Shown here piece after piece: positions 55,406 through 64,000 of a DNA stretch of 64,000 bases. The first letter of the stretch is position 1; every line of letters begins with the position of its first letter. Source of the stretch: Streptomyces huasconensis (GTDB lineage: Bacteria; Actinomycetota; Actinomycetes; Streptomycetales; Streptomycetaceae). Under the pieces are notes generated by a model. The model saw only the letters and a program-made list of their open reading frames with translations. It was not told where the DNA came from and did no database searches. The DNA is taken from positions 1 through 64,000 of the forward strand of contig RBWT01000002.1 of NCBI GenBank assembly GCA_004010275.1, given 5' to 3'. The position numbers were made by a program, and so were the translations under genes.

Positions 55406-55599
55406 TGTGCCCCGGAACGAAAGCGTGCCACGACTGCGCTGCCGCGGAAATCCTGCTGCGCGCAATGGAATGGGCAGGGGCCCGCTGGAACACCGCCTCG
55501 GCCTTGCTCCCGGCCTTCTTCGGCCCTTTGAGGGCCGTGGTTGCACCGCGCGCGGCGGGGGGGCCGGGCGCGGTGCGTGGTGGAGGGCAGGCCGGAAGG

Positions 55600-55902
55600 T
55601 CAGACCGTGTAGGCGGTCCAGCCGATGATCTCTTCCGCGTGCATGCCGTCGGCCGTGCCGGTCTCCGAGCTGTAGACCTCGTTCATCCTGATCTTGAACC
55701 CGGTCTCGTTCACGTCGTGGAGCCGTACGCCGGGCGTCTGGGGGCCGTTGAAGGTCTGGACGGTGGCATGCACGATCACCTCGGAGCCGGAGGGGAACGG
55801 CGTCGGGAAGGGGACGTTGGTGAAGGTGCTGGTCTGGCCGCCCCTCTTCTCCGTGGGGTGATTGGAGCTCAGGGCGAGTTTGCCGGACTGCATCATGCTC
55901 AT
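55600..55902 (-). CDS. H-type lectin domain protein
   Basis: 100 residues that are a single H_lectin (discoidin-like) domain: TSTFTNVPFPTPFPSGSEVI, VHATVQTFNGPQTPGVRLHD, VNETGFKIRMNEVYS and the closing EIIGWTAYTV, where the family ends in xWxAxG/V. In this family the fold trimerises and binds N-acetylgalactosamine-type sugars in animals and slime moulds; bacterial forms are less known. There is no signal peptide from ATG 55902. A stand-alone cytosolic copy is unusual. Confidence 0.7.
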   Translation of the reverse strand: MSMMQSGKLALSSNHPTEKRGGQTSTFTNVPFPTPFPSGSEVIVHATVQTFNGPQTPGVRLHDVNETGFKIRMNEVYSSETGTADGMHAEEIIGWTAYTV

Positions 55903-56555
55903 GCTGTGACTGCCTTTCCGTTCGTCGGCGCCCGTGCCGTGTCGGCGCCCACGAAGAAGCATGGCCAGCAAGGTTCCGTTCCAGTGCGATCCGTTATGAA
56001 GCGGCTCAAACCCTTCCGCGGCACCGTGCACTTCCTGCCACAGAACTCCGGCCGTGGCGGTGAACTCGCAGCCAGTCACGCCGGGACGGCCGCCATCGAG
56101 ACCCGCCACCTAGGAACCGTTTTCCACACCTGCACCATCCGGAAGCCCCATGGCATGACGAGTTCCCGATCACCCGCAGGAATGCAGCTTGGCCGAAAAG
56201 GCCACAGAACTCCGCCGTACATCCAACATTCAACCCGGCGACCTAAGCGGTCACAGCACTGCGCTAGTAGTACTTCGTCAGGTTCGGGGCGCGAGCGCTT
56301 CCTTTCCAACGATCCCCGGCGCCGGGCAGCACCTTCTTCTTCAGCCGCATCTGACCCACCCGCTGCGAAGTGCCCCTTGGGTTGCTGTCAGCCCGTGGCT
56401 GACGACCACGGTGACCGGGACAGGGGCCTTGCGGTCGAAGAAGCGGTGCCGGCGCCCAGCGAGCGCGGCCGACGGCTCGACCTTGTCGACCTGGTTGATG
56501 CGCCCTTTCGCGGTGGGTACGGGTGGGGGACACTGCCCGCGGGCTCAGCTCGGTC
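55903..56555. other. gap with unassigned fragments
   Basis: 653 bp without a supported gene. On the minus strand about 60 codons ending near 56352 read as protein (AKGRINQVDKVEPSAALAGR, RHRFFDRKAPVPVTVVVSHG), possibly a truncated gene. A promoter for the lectin gene should lie at 55903-56000. Confidence 0.3.
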
Positions 56556-57728
56556 ATGAACCCTGGGGGTGGTGTGGGCACTCTTTCCGTAGACGATCCG
56601 CGGTCGGATCTTCTTCAGGCTGTCGGCGAGGCGGTGGCGGACCTGCGACGGCTGCTGGACGCCTGGCCGGAGCCGGGCTCGTGCCTGCCCGATCCGGTGG
56701 TGGACCGATTACGCGCGACCGGGGTGTTCCGTATGGCTCTCCCGGCGGATCTCGGTGGCTTGGAGGCCGACCCGCTGGTACAGTTGCGGGCCGTTGAGCG
56801 GCTCGCCGAGGTGGACGCCTCCCTCGGCTGGTACGCCGGCATCGGATCGGACGGCGGCTACTACGCCTCCTTCCTCGACCCGGACGCCGCGGCGGGGATG
56901 TTCGCCGCCGATCCCGACGCGATCACCGCCGGCTTTGTGGAACCGGTCGGCACAGCCGTACCAGTGCCCGGCGGTTACACCATCCGCGGCCACTGGCCTT
57001 TCGGGAGCGCCAGCAAGCATGCCCGCTGGCTGGCCAGCGGCTGCCGCGTACGCGGCGGAGACGAAGACGGCCGGTGGATCGTCGCCCTGCTGCCCCACGC
57101 CGCGTGCACCATCGAGGAGGACAGCTGGCGGGCCCTCGGCCTTGAGGGCAGCGGCAGTTTCCGCTACCGAGCCCAAGACGTGCACGTGCACCGTGAACAC
57201 ACCTTCTCCTTCGACCGCCCGCGGCGGACCACCCCGCTCTACCGCTGCCCGGTGATGTACCGCTGCAACACCCCCGGCGTCGCCCTGGGCTGCGCACGCG
57301 GAGCCCTGGAGGCGTTCACCGCCCTGTGCACCAGCGAGACGCGCCCCCAAACCACCGGCCTGCCGCGTGAGTCTGCGCTGCTGCACGAGGCCCTGGCGCG
57401 GGCGCACGCACAGATCGCCTCAGCACGCGCCTACGCCTACACCACCGTCAGCGACCTGTGGACCATCCTCGTGGCCGGGGACCGGCCGGGTCAGCGGGAG
57501 CGGGCCGGCCTGCGGCTGATGATCGCTCACGTCACCGACACGTGCCGCAGCGCCGTTTGGGACCTGTTCCGTGCGTGCGGCGGAGCGGCGGTGCACGATC
57601 ATCATCCGCTGCAGCGCAGGCTGCGTGACGTCCTGACCCTGGGGCAGCACGCGTTGGCCAGCGAGCGCACCTATCCGGTGGCCGGCGCCGTGCTGGCCGG
57701 ACTGCCCTCGCAGGACATCGCGCTGTGA
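56556..57728 (+). CDS. acyl-CoA dehydrogenase-like flavoprotein (HsaA/DszC-type monooxygenase subgroup)
   Basis: 390 residues. The N-terminal helical domain has RLRATGVFRMALPADLGGLE, then RLAEVDASLGWYAGIGSDGG. The middle beta domain has GGYTIRGHWPFGSASKHARW, and the C-terminal helices include RSAVWDLFRACGGAAVHDHH and PLQRRLRDVLTLGQHALASE. The lack of a catalytic Glu region and the GGYxxxGxWxFxSG-like motif fit flavin monooxygenases related to acyl-CoA dehydrogenases. The stop overlaps the SDR start by GTGA. Confidence 0.82.
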   Translation: MNPGGGVGTLSVDDPRSDLLQAVGEAVADLRRLLDAWPEPGSCLPDPVVDRLRATGVFRMALPADLGGLEADPLVQLRAVERLAEVDASLGWYAGIGSDGGYYASFLDPDAAAGMFAADPDAITAGFVEPVGTAVPVPGGYTIRGHWPFGSASKHARWLASGCRVRGGDEDGRWIVALLPHAACTIEEDSWRALGLEGSGSFRYRAQDVHVHREHTFSFDRPRRTTPLYRCPVMYRCNTPGVALGCARGALEAFTALCTSETRPQTTGLPRESALLHEALARAHAQIASARAYAYTTVSDLWTILVAGDRPGQRERAGLRLMIAHVTDTCRSAVWDLFRACGGAAVHDHHPLQRRLRDVLTLGQHALASERTYPVAGAVLAGLPSQDIAL

Positions 57729-58575
57729 CGGCCCGCGTGCTGATCACCGGCTGCAACAGCGGACTGGGCCGGGCAACCGCACTGCACCTGGCCGCCACCG
57801 GGCACCGCGTCATCGCCACCGTCCGCCGTCCACCCGCGCAGCGGGCCCTGCGGGACGAAGCACGCGAGGCAGGCATTGACCTGCACGTCATCCGCATGGA
57901 CATCCGCGACCCCGGCTCCATCGCCCGAGGACTCGACGAGGCGGACCGCCTCACCGACGGCATCGACGCCCTGGTCAACAACGCCGGCGTCGAGACGGCC
58001 GGCCCCATGGAGCACACCAGCGAGGACGACCTCATCCGGCAGCTGGACACCAACGTCGTGGGCACCTACCGGCTCACCCGAGCCGTCCTGCCCGCCATGC
58101 GCCAAGCCCGCGCCGGCCACCTGGTCTTCGTGTCCTCCCTGGTGGGCCGCGCCGCCCGCCCTTTCCTGTCCGCCTACTGCGCCTCCAAGTACGCCGTCGA
58201 GGGCCTCGCCGAATCCCTGCACTGGGAGATGCGGCCCTTCGGCGTATCGGTCTCCCTCGTCGAACCCGGCCGCTACCCCAGCCGGCTCACCCACAACGGG
58301 CGAACCACCCAACCCGCACCCGACAACTGCCCCTACAGGGGAACTGCGCGCCCAGTACACCGCCAGCCTGGCCGCGTGGGAACCAGACGGATACCAGCCC
58401 GACCCACAGGAGGTCGGCACCATCGAAGAGATCCTCAACGCGGACCATCCGCCACTGCGCCGACCGGTCGCGCCGACACCCTGGCGACCCTCGCCGCCCA
58501 GCAGGGCCGCACCTTCGAGGAGTACGAGCACGACGTCATCAGCAGGCTCAGCCTCAACGCGTGGAGCGCCCGTGA
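57725..58575 (+). pseudogene. short-chain dehydrogenase/reductase (frameshifts near 58337 and 58475)
   Basis: The first 200 residues are a standard SDR: VLITGCNSGLGRATALHLAA, DALVNNAGVETAGP, FVSSLVGRAARPFLSAYCAS with Y-x3-K (SAYCASKYA) and VSLVEPGRYPSRL. Near 58337 (TACAGGGGAAC) the frame shifts to ELRAQYTASLAAWEPDGYQP and EVGTIEEILNADHPPLRRP. Near 58475 it returns for DTLATLAAQQGRTFEEYEHD and VISRLSLNAW. The exact stop is not resolvable but lies at about 58575. Probably an oxidoreductase working with the upstream flavoprotein. Confidence 0.75.
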
Positions 58576-59051
58576 ACAGCCCCGACACCGCCGCCTTCGA
58601 CTCCGTCGCCGGCAGCCTGGCAGGCCCCCCGCACACCGCGGTCCTGACGACCCTGCTCCCCGACGGCCAGCCCCAATCCCACGTCGTCTGGGTGGAACAC
58701 CGCTCGGGACGACTCCTGGTCAACACCGAACGGCACCGCAGCAAGTACCGCAACTCCCGCCGTGACCCACGCGTCACGCTCCTGCTCATCGACGGCGCCG
58801 ATTCCCATCACTTCCTCGAAGTACGCGGGCGCGTCGAACAGACTATCCACGGCCCCCAGGCCCGGGACCACGCCGACCGGCTCAGCCTCACCTACCGGGG
58901 CCACCCCTACGACCCCGAGGCAATCCGCAGCGAGCGCGTCCTCCTCCTCATCGCCCCCCGGCGCTGCATTCACGTGCAAGGCCAGACGATCCGCACGCTC
59001 GACGCCGGGCCCGAGAGGCCGGCCACATGGTCGGTGCCCGAACTGGAATAG
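58572..59051 (+). CDS. PPOX-class (pyridoxamine oxidase-like) F420-dependent-type enzyme
   Basis: 159 residues from GTG 58572. The split-barrel pattern is clear: GPPHTAVLTTLLPDGQPQSH, VVWVEHRSGRLLVNTERHRS, KYRNSRRDPRVTLLLIDGAD and HHFLEVRGRVEQTIHGPQAR with AIRSERVLLLIAPRR. Actinobacterial members use F420 or FMN to reduce or bind small substrates. Third gene of the redox operon. Confidence 0.85.
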   Translation: MNSPDTAAFDSVAGSLAGPPHTAVLTTLLPDGQPQSHVVWVEHRSGRLLVNTERHRSKYRNSRRDPRVTLLLIDGADSHHFLEVRGRVEQTIHGPQARDHADRLSLTYRGHPYDPEAIRSERVLLLIAPRRCIHVQGQTIRTLDAGPERPATWSVPELE

Positions 59052-59573
59052 ACAGACGTCGCCTCGAACCCTGATCCTCGCCCACTAACACCCTGGCCCT
59101 GACCTCGGCCGCCCCACCTGACGGCGCAATCCCAGCCGCTGGCCACGCCCGGATACCGCGCGAGGGGCCATGCCGACTCCGGCACGGCCCCTCGCCCTCC
59201 CCGACAGCTGCTATGCCGCCGCCCACTCCAACCCGAGGCCGAGTGCGGCAGGCGCCGATCGTAGGTGTGGACCCTCCGCCGGAGCCGCCCACTGCGCCGA
59301 GCGGGCGGGAAGGCCGCGGTCAGTGCGAAGCCGCTGGCGCACAGACAGCGGGGATGCCGCCAAGGTGCGCGGCGTGCGGCGCCGACGACCAGGCCGACGA
59401 TGTCGTCCTGCGCGAGGCAGAAGACCGGCTGTCCGTGCCGATCGAGGGAACCGTGCGCTGCGCCCAGAACCGCGCCCGCCTTGTCCGCGCCCTCTACGAA
59501 CGCCTGGACCGCCTGGAGGCGGCCGCCACCCCGGCCGTCTGGCCGCAGGAGCGGAAAGCTGGTCCGCCGGCCA
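59052..59573. other. gap with a weak plus-strand candidate
   Basis: 522 bp. A plus-strand frame starting near 59355 reads MPPRCAACGADDQADDVVLR, then EGTVRCAQNRARLVRALYER; it is protein-like, with Cys pairs, but has no ribosome-binding site and overlaps the next minus-strand gene. I do not annotate it as a gene. Confidence 0.3.
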
Positions 59574-59911
59574 TCAGGAGGCGGAACCCTTATCGGTGCC
59601 GCCCAATGCGGAACGGCACCACTGCAGTTCGGTGCCGTGAAGGACCAAGAGATGGCTGCCGGGGACATCTCCGGTCTGGGCCATGGTGGACAACAGCCCG
59701 TCAGCCAACGCGGTGCCGCCTTCTCCGTGAGCGGCTGAGTCCCCGATCCGTATGGGCGCACCTGGTGGTGGACTTCGCCGCCGGTGACCACCAAGGTGAG
59801 GCACTGGGACGACTGGCTGTCCCACTTGACCTGCACGCTGGTGTCCGCCCGCACAGTCCGACCGCCGTGGACGGTGCTCTGCGCCCGCACCCACGCGTCC
59901 CGCATTCCCAT
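59574..59911 (-). pseudogene. hypothetical protein with DVPGSHLLVL tail (frameshift)
   Basis: ATG 59911 starts MGMRDAWVRAQSTVHGG and continues CLTLVVTGGEVHHQVRPYG. The frame then shifts near 59750 to IGDSAAHGEGGTALADGLLS, DVPGSHLLVLHGTELQWC and a stop at 59574. Corrected length is about 112 residues. The tail matches the end of the neighbouring EF-hand reading (DVPGGHLLVLQEAGG), so the two are probably paralogous at their C-termini. Function unknown. Confidence 0.4.
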
Positions 59912-60333
59912 CAGTTCCTGCGCTCCCGCGCCACTGCGCATCGACGCCCGCCGGCCTCCTGAAGGACCAGGAGGTGGCCGCCCGGGACGTCTGCGGTCAC
60001 GGCCACGGCGGAGCCGAGGGGCCCGAACGACCGCTTCGGGCGCACGTGGCCGTGGGGGGGCGGGGGGCTTACTTCAGGTGCGCGGCCGAGCACCGGGTGC
60101 AGCCCTTCGAGGCCCGATGCCCTGTGGCGCAACTCCGGGAAGTCGATCCTCTTGTCGTCGGTCCAGTCCGTGTCCCGCATGATCTGGGCGACGTGGCCGC
60201 CCTCCTCGCCCTTCTCCTTGAGCCAGGCGTAGAGCTCAAAGATGGTGATGAACCCGTCACCGTCGCGGTCGATCTGGTCGAATAGCGCCCGCAGCTGCTG
60301 CTCGCTCGGGGTCTCGTCCTCGCTCAGGGGCAT
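59911..60333 (-). CDS. EF-hand protein with a possible C-terminal fusion
   Basis: 140 residues from ATG 60333. One clear EF-hand (DQIDRDGDGFITIFELYAWL) and a degenerate second (TDWTDDKRIDFPEL) suggest a calcium-binding calerythrin-like fragment. The second half is Pro/Arg-rich (PPPPHGHVRPKRSFGPLGSA) and ends DVPGGHLLVLQEAGG, like its neighbour. A frame slip near 60110-60130 may have fused the end of one gene to another. No signal peptide. Confidence 0.6.
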   Translation of the reverse strand: MPLSEDETPSEQQLRALFDQIDRDGDGFITIFELYAWLKEKGEEGGHVAQIMRDTDWTDDKRIDFPELRHRASGLEGLHPVLGRAPEVSPPPPHGHVRPKRSFGPLGSAVAVTADVPGGHLLVLQEAGGRRCAVARERRN

Positions 60334-60677
60334 GTGGCTGTCTCCTCTCTGAAGGCTTGGGACAGACAACGCATGAGGCCCACACACGGAAGCGACCTTC
60401 GCAAGGGCTGTCTTCACTCGAAGGGGTGACAGCGGCTGCAGCTCCCGCCGACGTCGCTCCCCTGTGAGAGGGAGGGCCGGGCATCGTTCGGGGATCTCAG
60501 CGCTGCATCCCGCGCCGCTTACTCCCGCACGGCCTCAACATCCTGACAGGGGCTTGTCCGCACCCCCTGCCTGGGTGGTGACCGGCGCGCCCGGTTGCGT
60601 TTCCGAGGGCTGCCCATCGGCCTGTGCACCAGAACTCTGTGCGTGTCCGGCTGGCTCAGTCATCGTTACAGCAGAGC
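60334..60677. other. gap with promoter-like DNA only
   Basis: 344 bp between the divergent EF-hand and small secreted-protein genes. No gene-like frame is seen; both promoters should be here. No hexamers clear enough to name. Confidence 0.35.
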
Positions 60678-60908
60678 ATGATCAGGAAACTTCCCTACGC
60701 CGTCCTTGCAGCCGGAGCACTCCTTGCTGCAGCTCCCTGCGCACAGGCTGCCCCCGCCCCTCCCCCCGTGCCTGCTGTTGACGGCCCTGGCCTCCCTGTC
60801 GTGGGGGGCGTCCTTGCCCCCATCCTGGGCACTGTGGGTGGCGGCGGCCTGTCCAACCCGACCGGCCCGATCAGTACCCTGCTTCCCAACGGAGTCCTTG
60901 GCGGTTGA
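60678..60908 (+). CDS. small secreted Gly/Pro-rich protein
   Basis: 76 residues. It has a signal peptide MIRKLPYAVLAAGALLAAAP with a cleavage site near AQA-AP. The mature part is Pro/Gly-rich (PAVDGPGLPVVGGVLAPILG, SNPTGPISTLLPNGVLGG) with no Cys. Streptomyces secretes many such small proteins at the cell surface; function unknown. Confidence 0.6.
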   Translation: MIRKLPYAVLAAGALLAAAPCAQAAPAPPPVPAVDGPGLPVVGGVLAPILGTVGGGGLSNPTGPISTLLPNGVLGG

Positions 60909-61023
60909 CCAATCGCGCCAGGGCTGGCGCGGCCCCTGGCTCCGCTAATGGTTGTCGGCAATCTTGGGGAAGCGGACTGCCGGGGGGCGGTCTGTGGTGG
61001 GCAGTTCGGGAGTGTGGGGGGGC

Positions 61024-61285
61024 CTTGCCCAGGCGGCCCTTCATGCGGAGGTTGGCCATGTGCCCGATGGGCACCATCTCCTCGCCCTCGCCCCACACCG
61101 CGTCCTGACGCGGAGCGAGGTGCCCGGTGGCCCGATGGTAGGACCGGAGCGCGGCGAGACTGTTCTCCACGCTTCTTCGCCCGGCTCCCAGGCCATCCCG
61201 GCCTCCGGGGCGTCCAGCAGCGTCTTGCGCCGTTCCTCCAGCTCTCCTGCCCGCAGCGCCTTCCTCTGCTGGTGGACGGCTAGCC
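61024..61285 (-). pseudogene. remnant of a helicase-associated (HA) domain protein
   Basis: Two frames: RAGELEERRKTLLDAPEAGM then AWEPGEEAW, and, after a slip near 61170, ENSLAALRSYHRATGHLAPR then PIGHMANLRMKGRLGK. This is the repeated HA domain (PF03457-like) found at the end of large Streptomyces helicases. The helicase itself is missing and the repeat ends abruptly near 61020, so it is a truncated fragment. Confidence 0.55.
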
Positions 61286-61399
61286 GCCACTCTGAGCGAC
61301 CCGGAGCAGCTCATCAGCGGGAGACTTCTACGTTGAGGCATGACGAAGCCTTAGAACCAGGGGTGTGGTCCCAAGGGATCGGGCAGAGTGGTTGTGGCC

Positions 61400-61582
61400 C
61401 GGGGGGACCGGGTATGGCTGATGATGAAGTGCCGCGCTGATGGCTCCCGGGGCATGGCCGCCCGGTTCCCTTGGACGCTCTGACTGCCGATTGAGAGATG
61501 CGACCCATCGCTGATTAAGGCTTCGACGGCGGAGCGTTCCTCGGACCACGAACAGGCCTGTCACAAGGGTTGGGAACGCACG
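61400..61582 (+). ncRNA. candidate IS110 left-end region and bridge-RNA locus
   Basis: In IS110-group elements the noncoding stretch between the left end and the transposase start encodes a bridge RNA that guides target choice. About 180 bp here fit that position. The element end is not defined from sequence, and I have not folded the RNA. Position is the only support. Confidence 0.3.
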
Positions 61583-62866
61583 TTGAGCACAAAGCATCAG
61601 CTGATCTGGGTCGGCATCGACGCCGACAAAGGCCACCACTGGGCAGTGGCCATCGACAGCGACGGCGAACGTTTACTGTCGCGGAAGGTCCTGAATGACG
61701 AGGACGCGATCCTCGCCTTACTCGCGGACGTCTTAGAGCTGGCGGGCGAAGTCCGCTGGGCAGTGGATATCTCCAGCCGCCCCTCAGCCCTGCTGCTGGC
61801 GCTCCTACTCGCGCACGGCCAGCCGGTCGTCTACATCCCCGGCAAGACCGTGAACCGCATGACGGGCGCCTACCGCGGTGAGGGCAAGACCGGTGCGAAG
61901 GACGCCCGGGTCATCGCCGACCTGGCCCGGCTGCGGCGGGACTTCCGCCCCATCGCGCCCTCGGTGGCACTGACCAGCGAGTTGCAGCTGCTCGTCGGTT
62001 ATCGCCGGGACCTGATCGCCGACCGGGTACGGCTGATCAACAGGCTCCGCGAGGTCCTGGTCGGCATCTGCCCTGCGCTGGAACGAGCCTTCGAGTACCG
62101 CAAGCATCCCGGGCTGGTCCTGCTGACCGGCTACCAGACACCCGCCGCCATCCAGCGGATGGGGGTGAAGCGGCTGGCCGACTGGCTCGCGCGCCGCAAC
62201 ATCCGCACCGCCGTTGTCTTCGCGGAACGAGCCTTCCAGGCTGCGGCCTCGCAGCACACGGCGCTGCCCGGCGAGGGGCTGGCAGCGAAACTCGTGAAGG
62301 AGCTGACCCACCGCACCCTCGAACTGGACAAGCGGATCAAGGAGAACGAGCAGGCCATCACCGCCTTGTTCCGCACCGACGAACGAGCCGAGATCGTCGA
62401 GTCCCTGCCCGGCATGGGGCCGATCCTCGGAGCCGAGTTCCTGGCCATCGTCGGGGACATGTCCACACACAAGGACGCCGGCCACCTCGCCGCTCACGCG
62501 GGTCTCGCGCCCGTTCCGCGGGACTCCGGCCGGAGGACGAACAACCTGCACCGGCCCAAGCACTACAACCGGCGCCTACGGCACATCTTCTACATGTCGG
62601 CCCATGTGTCGATGACGCTGCCAGGTCCCTCCCAGGAGTACTAGCGAAAGAAGCGCAGCGAAGGGCTGATCCACACCCAGGCCGTCCTCTCCCTGGCCCG
62701 CCGCAGAGTCGACGTCTTGTGGGCCCTGCTGCGGGACAAACGCCCATTCACCGCCACCCACCCATCGTTCAGACCGCTTGACCCTGCCCTGGCCCGCGAG
62801 GCGCGGGGCATGCGCGTGATGGGCGAGGCCAGCAGTGGGGTTCTTCGTTGCCGCACGGGTGAGTGA
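61583..62866 (+). pseudogene. IS110-family transposase with premature amber stop
   Basis: The first 353 residues are open from TTG 61583: DEDD-type N-terminus (IWVGIDADKGHHWAVAIDSD, EVRWAVDISSRPSALLLALL, GAKDARVIADLARLRR), a helical middle, and Transposase_20-like SLPGMGPILGAEFLAIVGDM, HAGLAPVPRDSGRRTNNLHR and RLRHIFYMSAHVSM. A TAG at 62642-62644 interrupts EYY, and the same frame continues RKKRSEGLIHTQAVLSLARR and RVDVLWALLRDKRPF to TGA 62864. A TAC to TAG change explains the break. Three TTA codons set it apart from host genes. Confidence 0.85.
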
Positions 62867-62880
62867 TCGTTGGGGTTGGT

Positions 62881-63184
62881 ATGAGTCTGCGTACTGCTGC
62901 ACGAACGGCTGTCACCGCCCTCGCTGCGCTGGGAGACAGCCAGGCGGCCCCCGCATGGGCCGGAGGCATCGGCGACTTCCTGTCCCCTGCCTTCGGCACG
63001 AGCTGCGCCAACCAGGTAGGCGCCACAGCCGTCGGTGGCGCAACCTCCGCACCGAGTAGTGCGGGCGGCAACGCCCTGGGCGTACCACTCACCGGCCCGC
63101 TCAATCAGTGTGGGGGCCGCGGACATGCCGGGGATGAGCGTGTCGACTCAAGGCCGCTCGGTCAACTTGCGGACTCTCTCTTAG
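62881..63184 (+). pseudogene. small secreted two-Cys protein, chaplin-like (frameshift near 63113)
   Basis: ATG 62881 starts MSLRTAARTAVTALAALG, a signal-like segment that is slightly irregular. The mature domain GGIGDFLSPAFGTSCANQVG and NALGVPLTGPLNQCGG has two Cys and resembles small Streptomyces secreted proteins related in style to chaplins. After GGGGG at about 63113 the natural frame continues ADMPGMSVSTQGRSVNLRTL to a TAG at 63182. Corrected length is about 100 residues. Confidence 0.55.
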
Positions 63185-63254
63185 TGCTGCCATGGCGATC
63201 TCAAGGCCCCTGAGGGCCTACCCGGCCAAAGCGGTTGCCGACGGGCATTGAGAT

Positions 63255-63286
63255 GCCCCCGGAATCGCAAGGCGGATTCCGGGGGC
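63255..63286. terminator. 12-bp hairpin between convergent genes
   Basis: GCCCCCGGAATC and GATTCCGGGGGC form a perfect 12-bp stem with an 8-nt loop, between the small secreted protein and the surface-protein gene. A smaller hairpin (AGGCCC-CTG-AGGGCCT class) lies at about 63203-63218. Confidence 0.75.
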
Positions 63287-63307
63287 CGTATCAGGGGCGT
63301 GTGTCTG

Positions 63308-64000
63308 CTAGTTCTCGGTGGAGCCGTCGTTGTCGGAGTCGTCCGTACGACGTCGGCGGGAAACTATGAGTGCGCCGCCGCCGGCGGCGAGGAGGAGACC
63401 GGCGCCGCCCATCAGCCACGGGGTGGCATCGGCGCCGGTGTGGGCGAGGGAACCGTCGGGCTCAGGGGCCATCGTGTTCGATGCGGTCTCGTCGGGGGCC
63501 GGGGAGCCAGTCGGCTTCTCCTTCCTCTCCGGCGTGCCGTGGTCACCAGAGCTGCCGGACGTCGGCTTGTCCGAGGGCTTCTCAGTCGGCTTGTCGGTGG
63601 GCTTCTCCGAGCGGTCGGGCCCGGCGGGGTGGTGTGCGTCTTGGCGTTGATGACGGTCACGGTGACTGGGTCCCCGGGCTTGGCCTTGAAGTCGCGCTGC
63701 CCCTTGTAGAGGTCGTATCCCGCGGGTGCCTTCGTCTCCATGACCCAGAAGTTGGTGCCGGTGCGGTTGTCGACCGGGAGCTTGGCGGTGACGGTGCCCT
63801 TGTCGCCGGTGGTGAGGGTGAGGAGGGTCTTGCCGCCGGTGCCAATGTTGACGGTGGCGCCGGGCAGGAGCTTGCCGCTCTTGTCGTCCTTGGCCTTGAG
63901 CAGGAGGGAGGCGGGCTTGAACGGATCGATGATGGTGAGCGGGGCGTCGGTGCTGGAGGTAACGATGACGTCCTGGTCCTCGACGACGTCGTGCAGCGGG
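63308..64000 (-). pseudogene. LAHTG-anchored Cna_B-like surface protein, 3' part (runs off the window; frameshift near 63625)
   Basis: The visible C-terminal 230 residues hold a prealbumin-like (Cna_B/SpaA) repeat: PASLLLKAKDDKSGKLLPGA, TVNIGTGGKTLLTLTTGDKG and NFWVMETKAPAGYDLYKGQR. After the frame change near 63625 comes a Pro/Thr/Lys spacer (SEKPTDKPTEKPSDKPTSGS), then the sorting signal SLAHTGADATPWLMGG, a hydrophobic helix (AGLLLAAGGGALIV) and SRRRTDDSD. LAxTG is the class E sortase motif of Streptomyces. The Glu in METKAPAGY could form an isopeptide bond. The start lies beyond 64000. Confidence 0.75.

Overview
The window is high-GC actinobacterial DNA that reads as Streptomyces. Supporting signs are GC-rich third codon positions, frequent GTG/TTG starts, rare TTA codons, and Streptomyces-type families (WhiB, DUF317, DUF2637, DUF5999, TPR-tailed XRE regulators, an LAxTG surface protein). 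I saw no rRNA, tRNA or CRISPR array.

Region 1 (1-17.4 kb) is ordinary chromosomal backbone. It holds an HTH regulator divergent from methionine aminopeptidase, a SUKH/WD40-like protein, gamma-glutamyltransferase, an L,D-transpeptidase lipoprotein, a secreted S15/CocE-like hydrolase, a gluABCD-type amino-acid ABC transporter, an SGNH hydrolase, exodeoxyribonuclease III, an MBL-fold hydrolase and a fused enol-lactonase/carboxymuconolactone decarboxylase (PcaL type).

Region 2 (17.7-53.7 kb) is accessory DNA that starts with a tyrosine integrase. It carries a RusA-like resolvase; a methyltransferase, TPR-regulator and kinase-like set (20.3-25.5 kb); a tightly packed set with ATGA overlaps and TTA codons (25.8-30.3 kb); and a SIR2-like protein followed by a class III aminotransferase, a nucleotide-sugar dehydrogenase, a GNAT and an RmlD-like reductase (30.3-35.9 kb). 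Next come an HExxH protein/MAB_1171c-like/PAP2 operon (36.5-38.8 kb) and an SDR/MmyB-regulator/MBL module (38.9-41.7 kb). A phage/plasmid-like replication and mobilisation module follows (41.9-50 kb: XRE repressor with an operator array, Rep-like protein, DnaC-like ATPase, WhiB, DUF2637, MobC-like protein, relaxase). The region ends with a lipoprotein and DUF317 genes. A 58-bp block at 19.55 kb recurs at 53.64 kb.

Region 3 (54-64 kb) is also accessory: a GNAT, an H-type lectin, an acyl-CoA-dehydrogenase-like/SDR/F420-type redox operon, an EF-hand protein, small secreted proteins, a helicase-associated-domain remnant, an IS110 element broken by an amber codon, and the 3' part of an LAHTG-anchored Cna_B-like surface protein that runs off the window.

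About one gene in five carries apparent single-base frameshifts, mostly at short G/C runs. Several occur as compensating pairs inside conserved domains. I read most of these as sequence errors rather than gene decay; each affected gene is flagged and its reconstructed span given.
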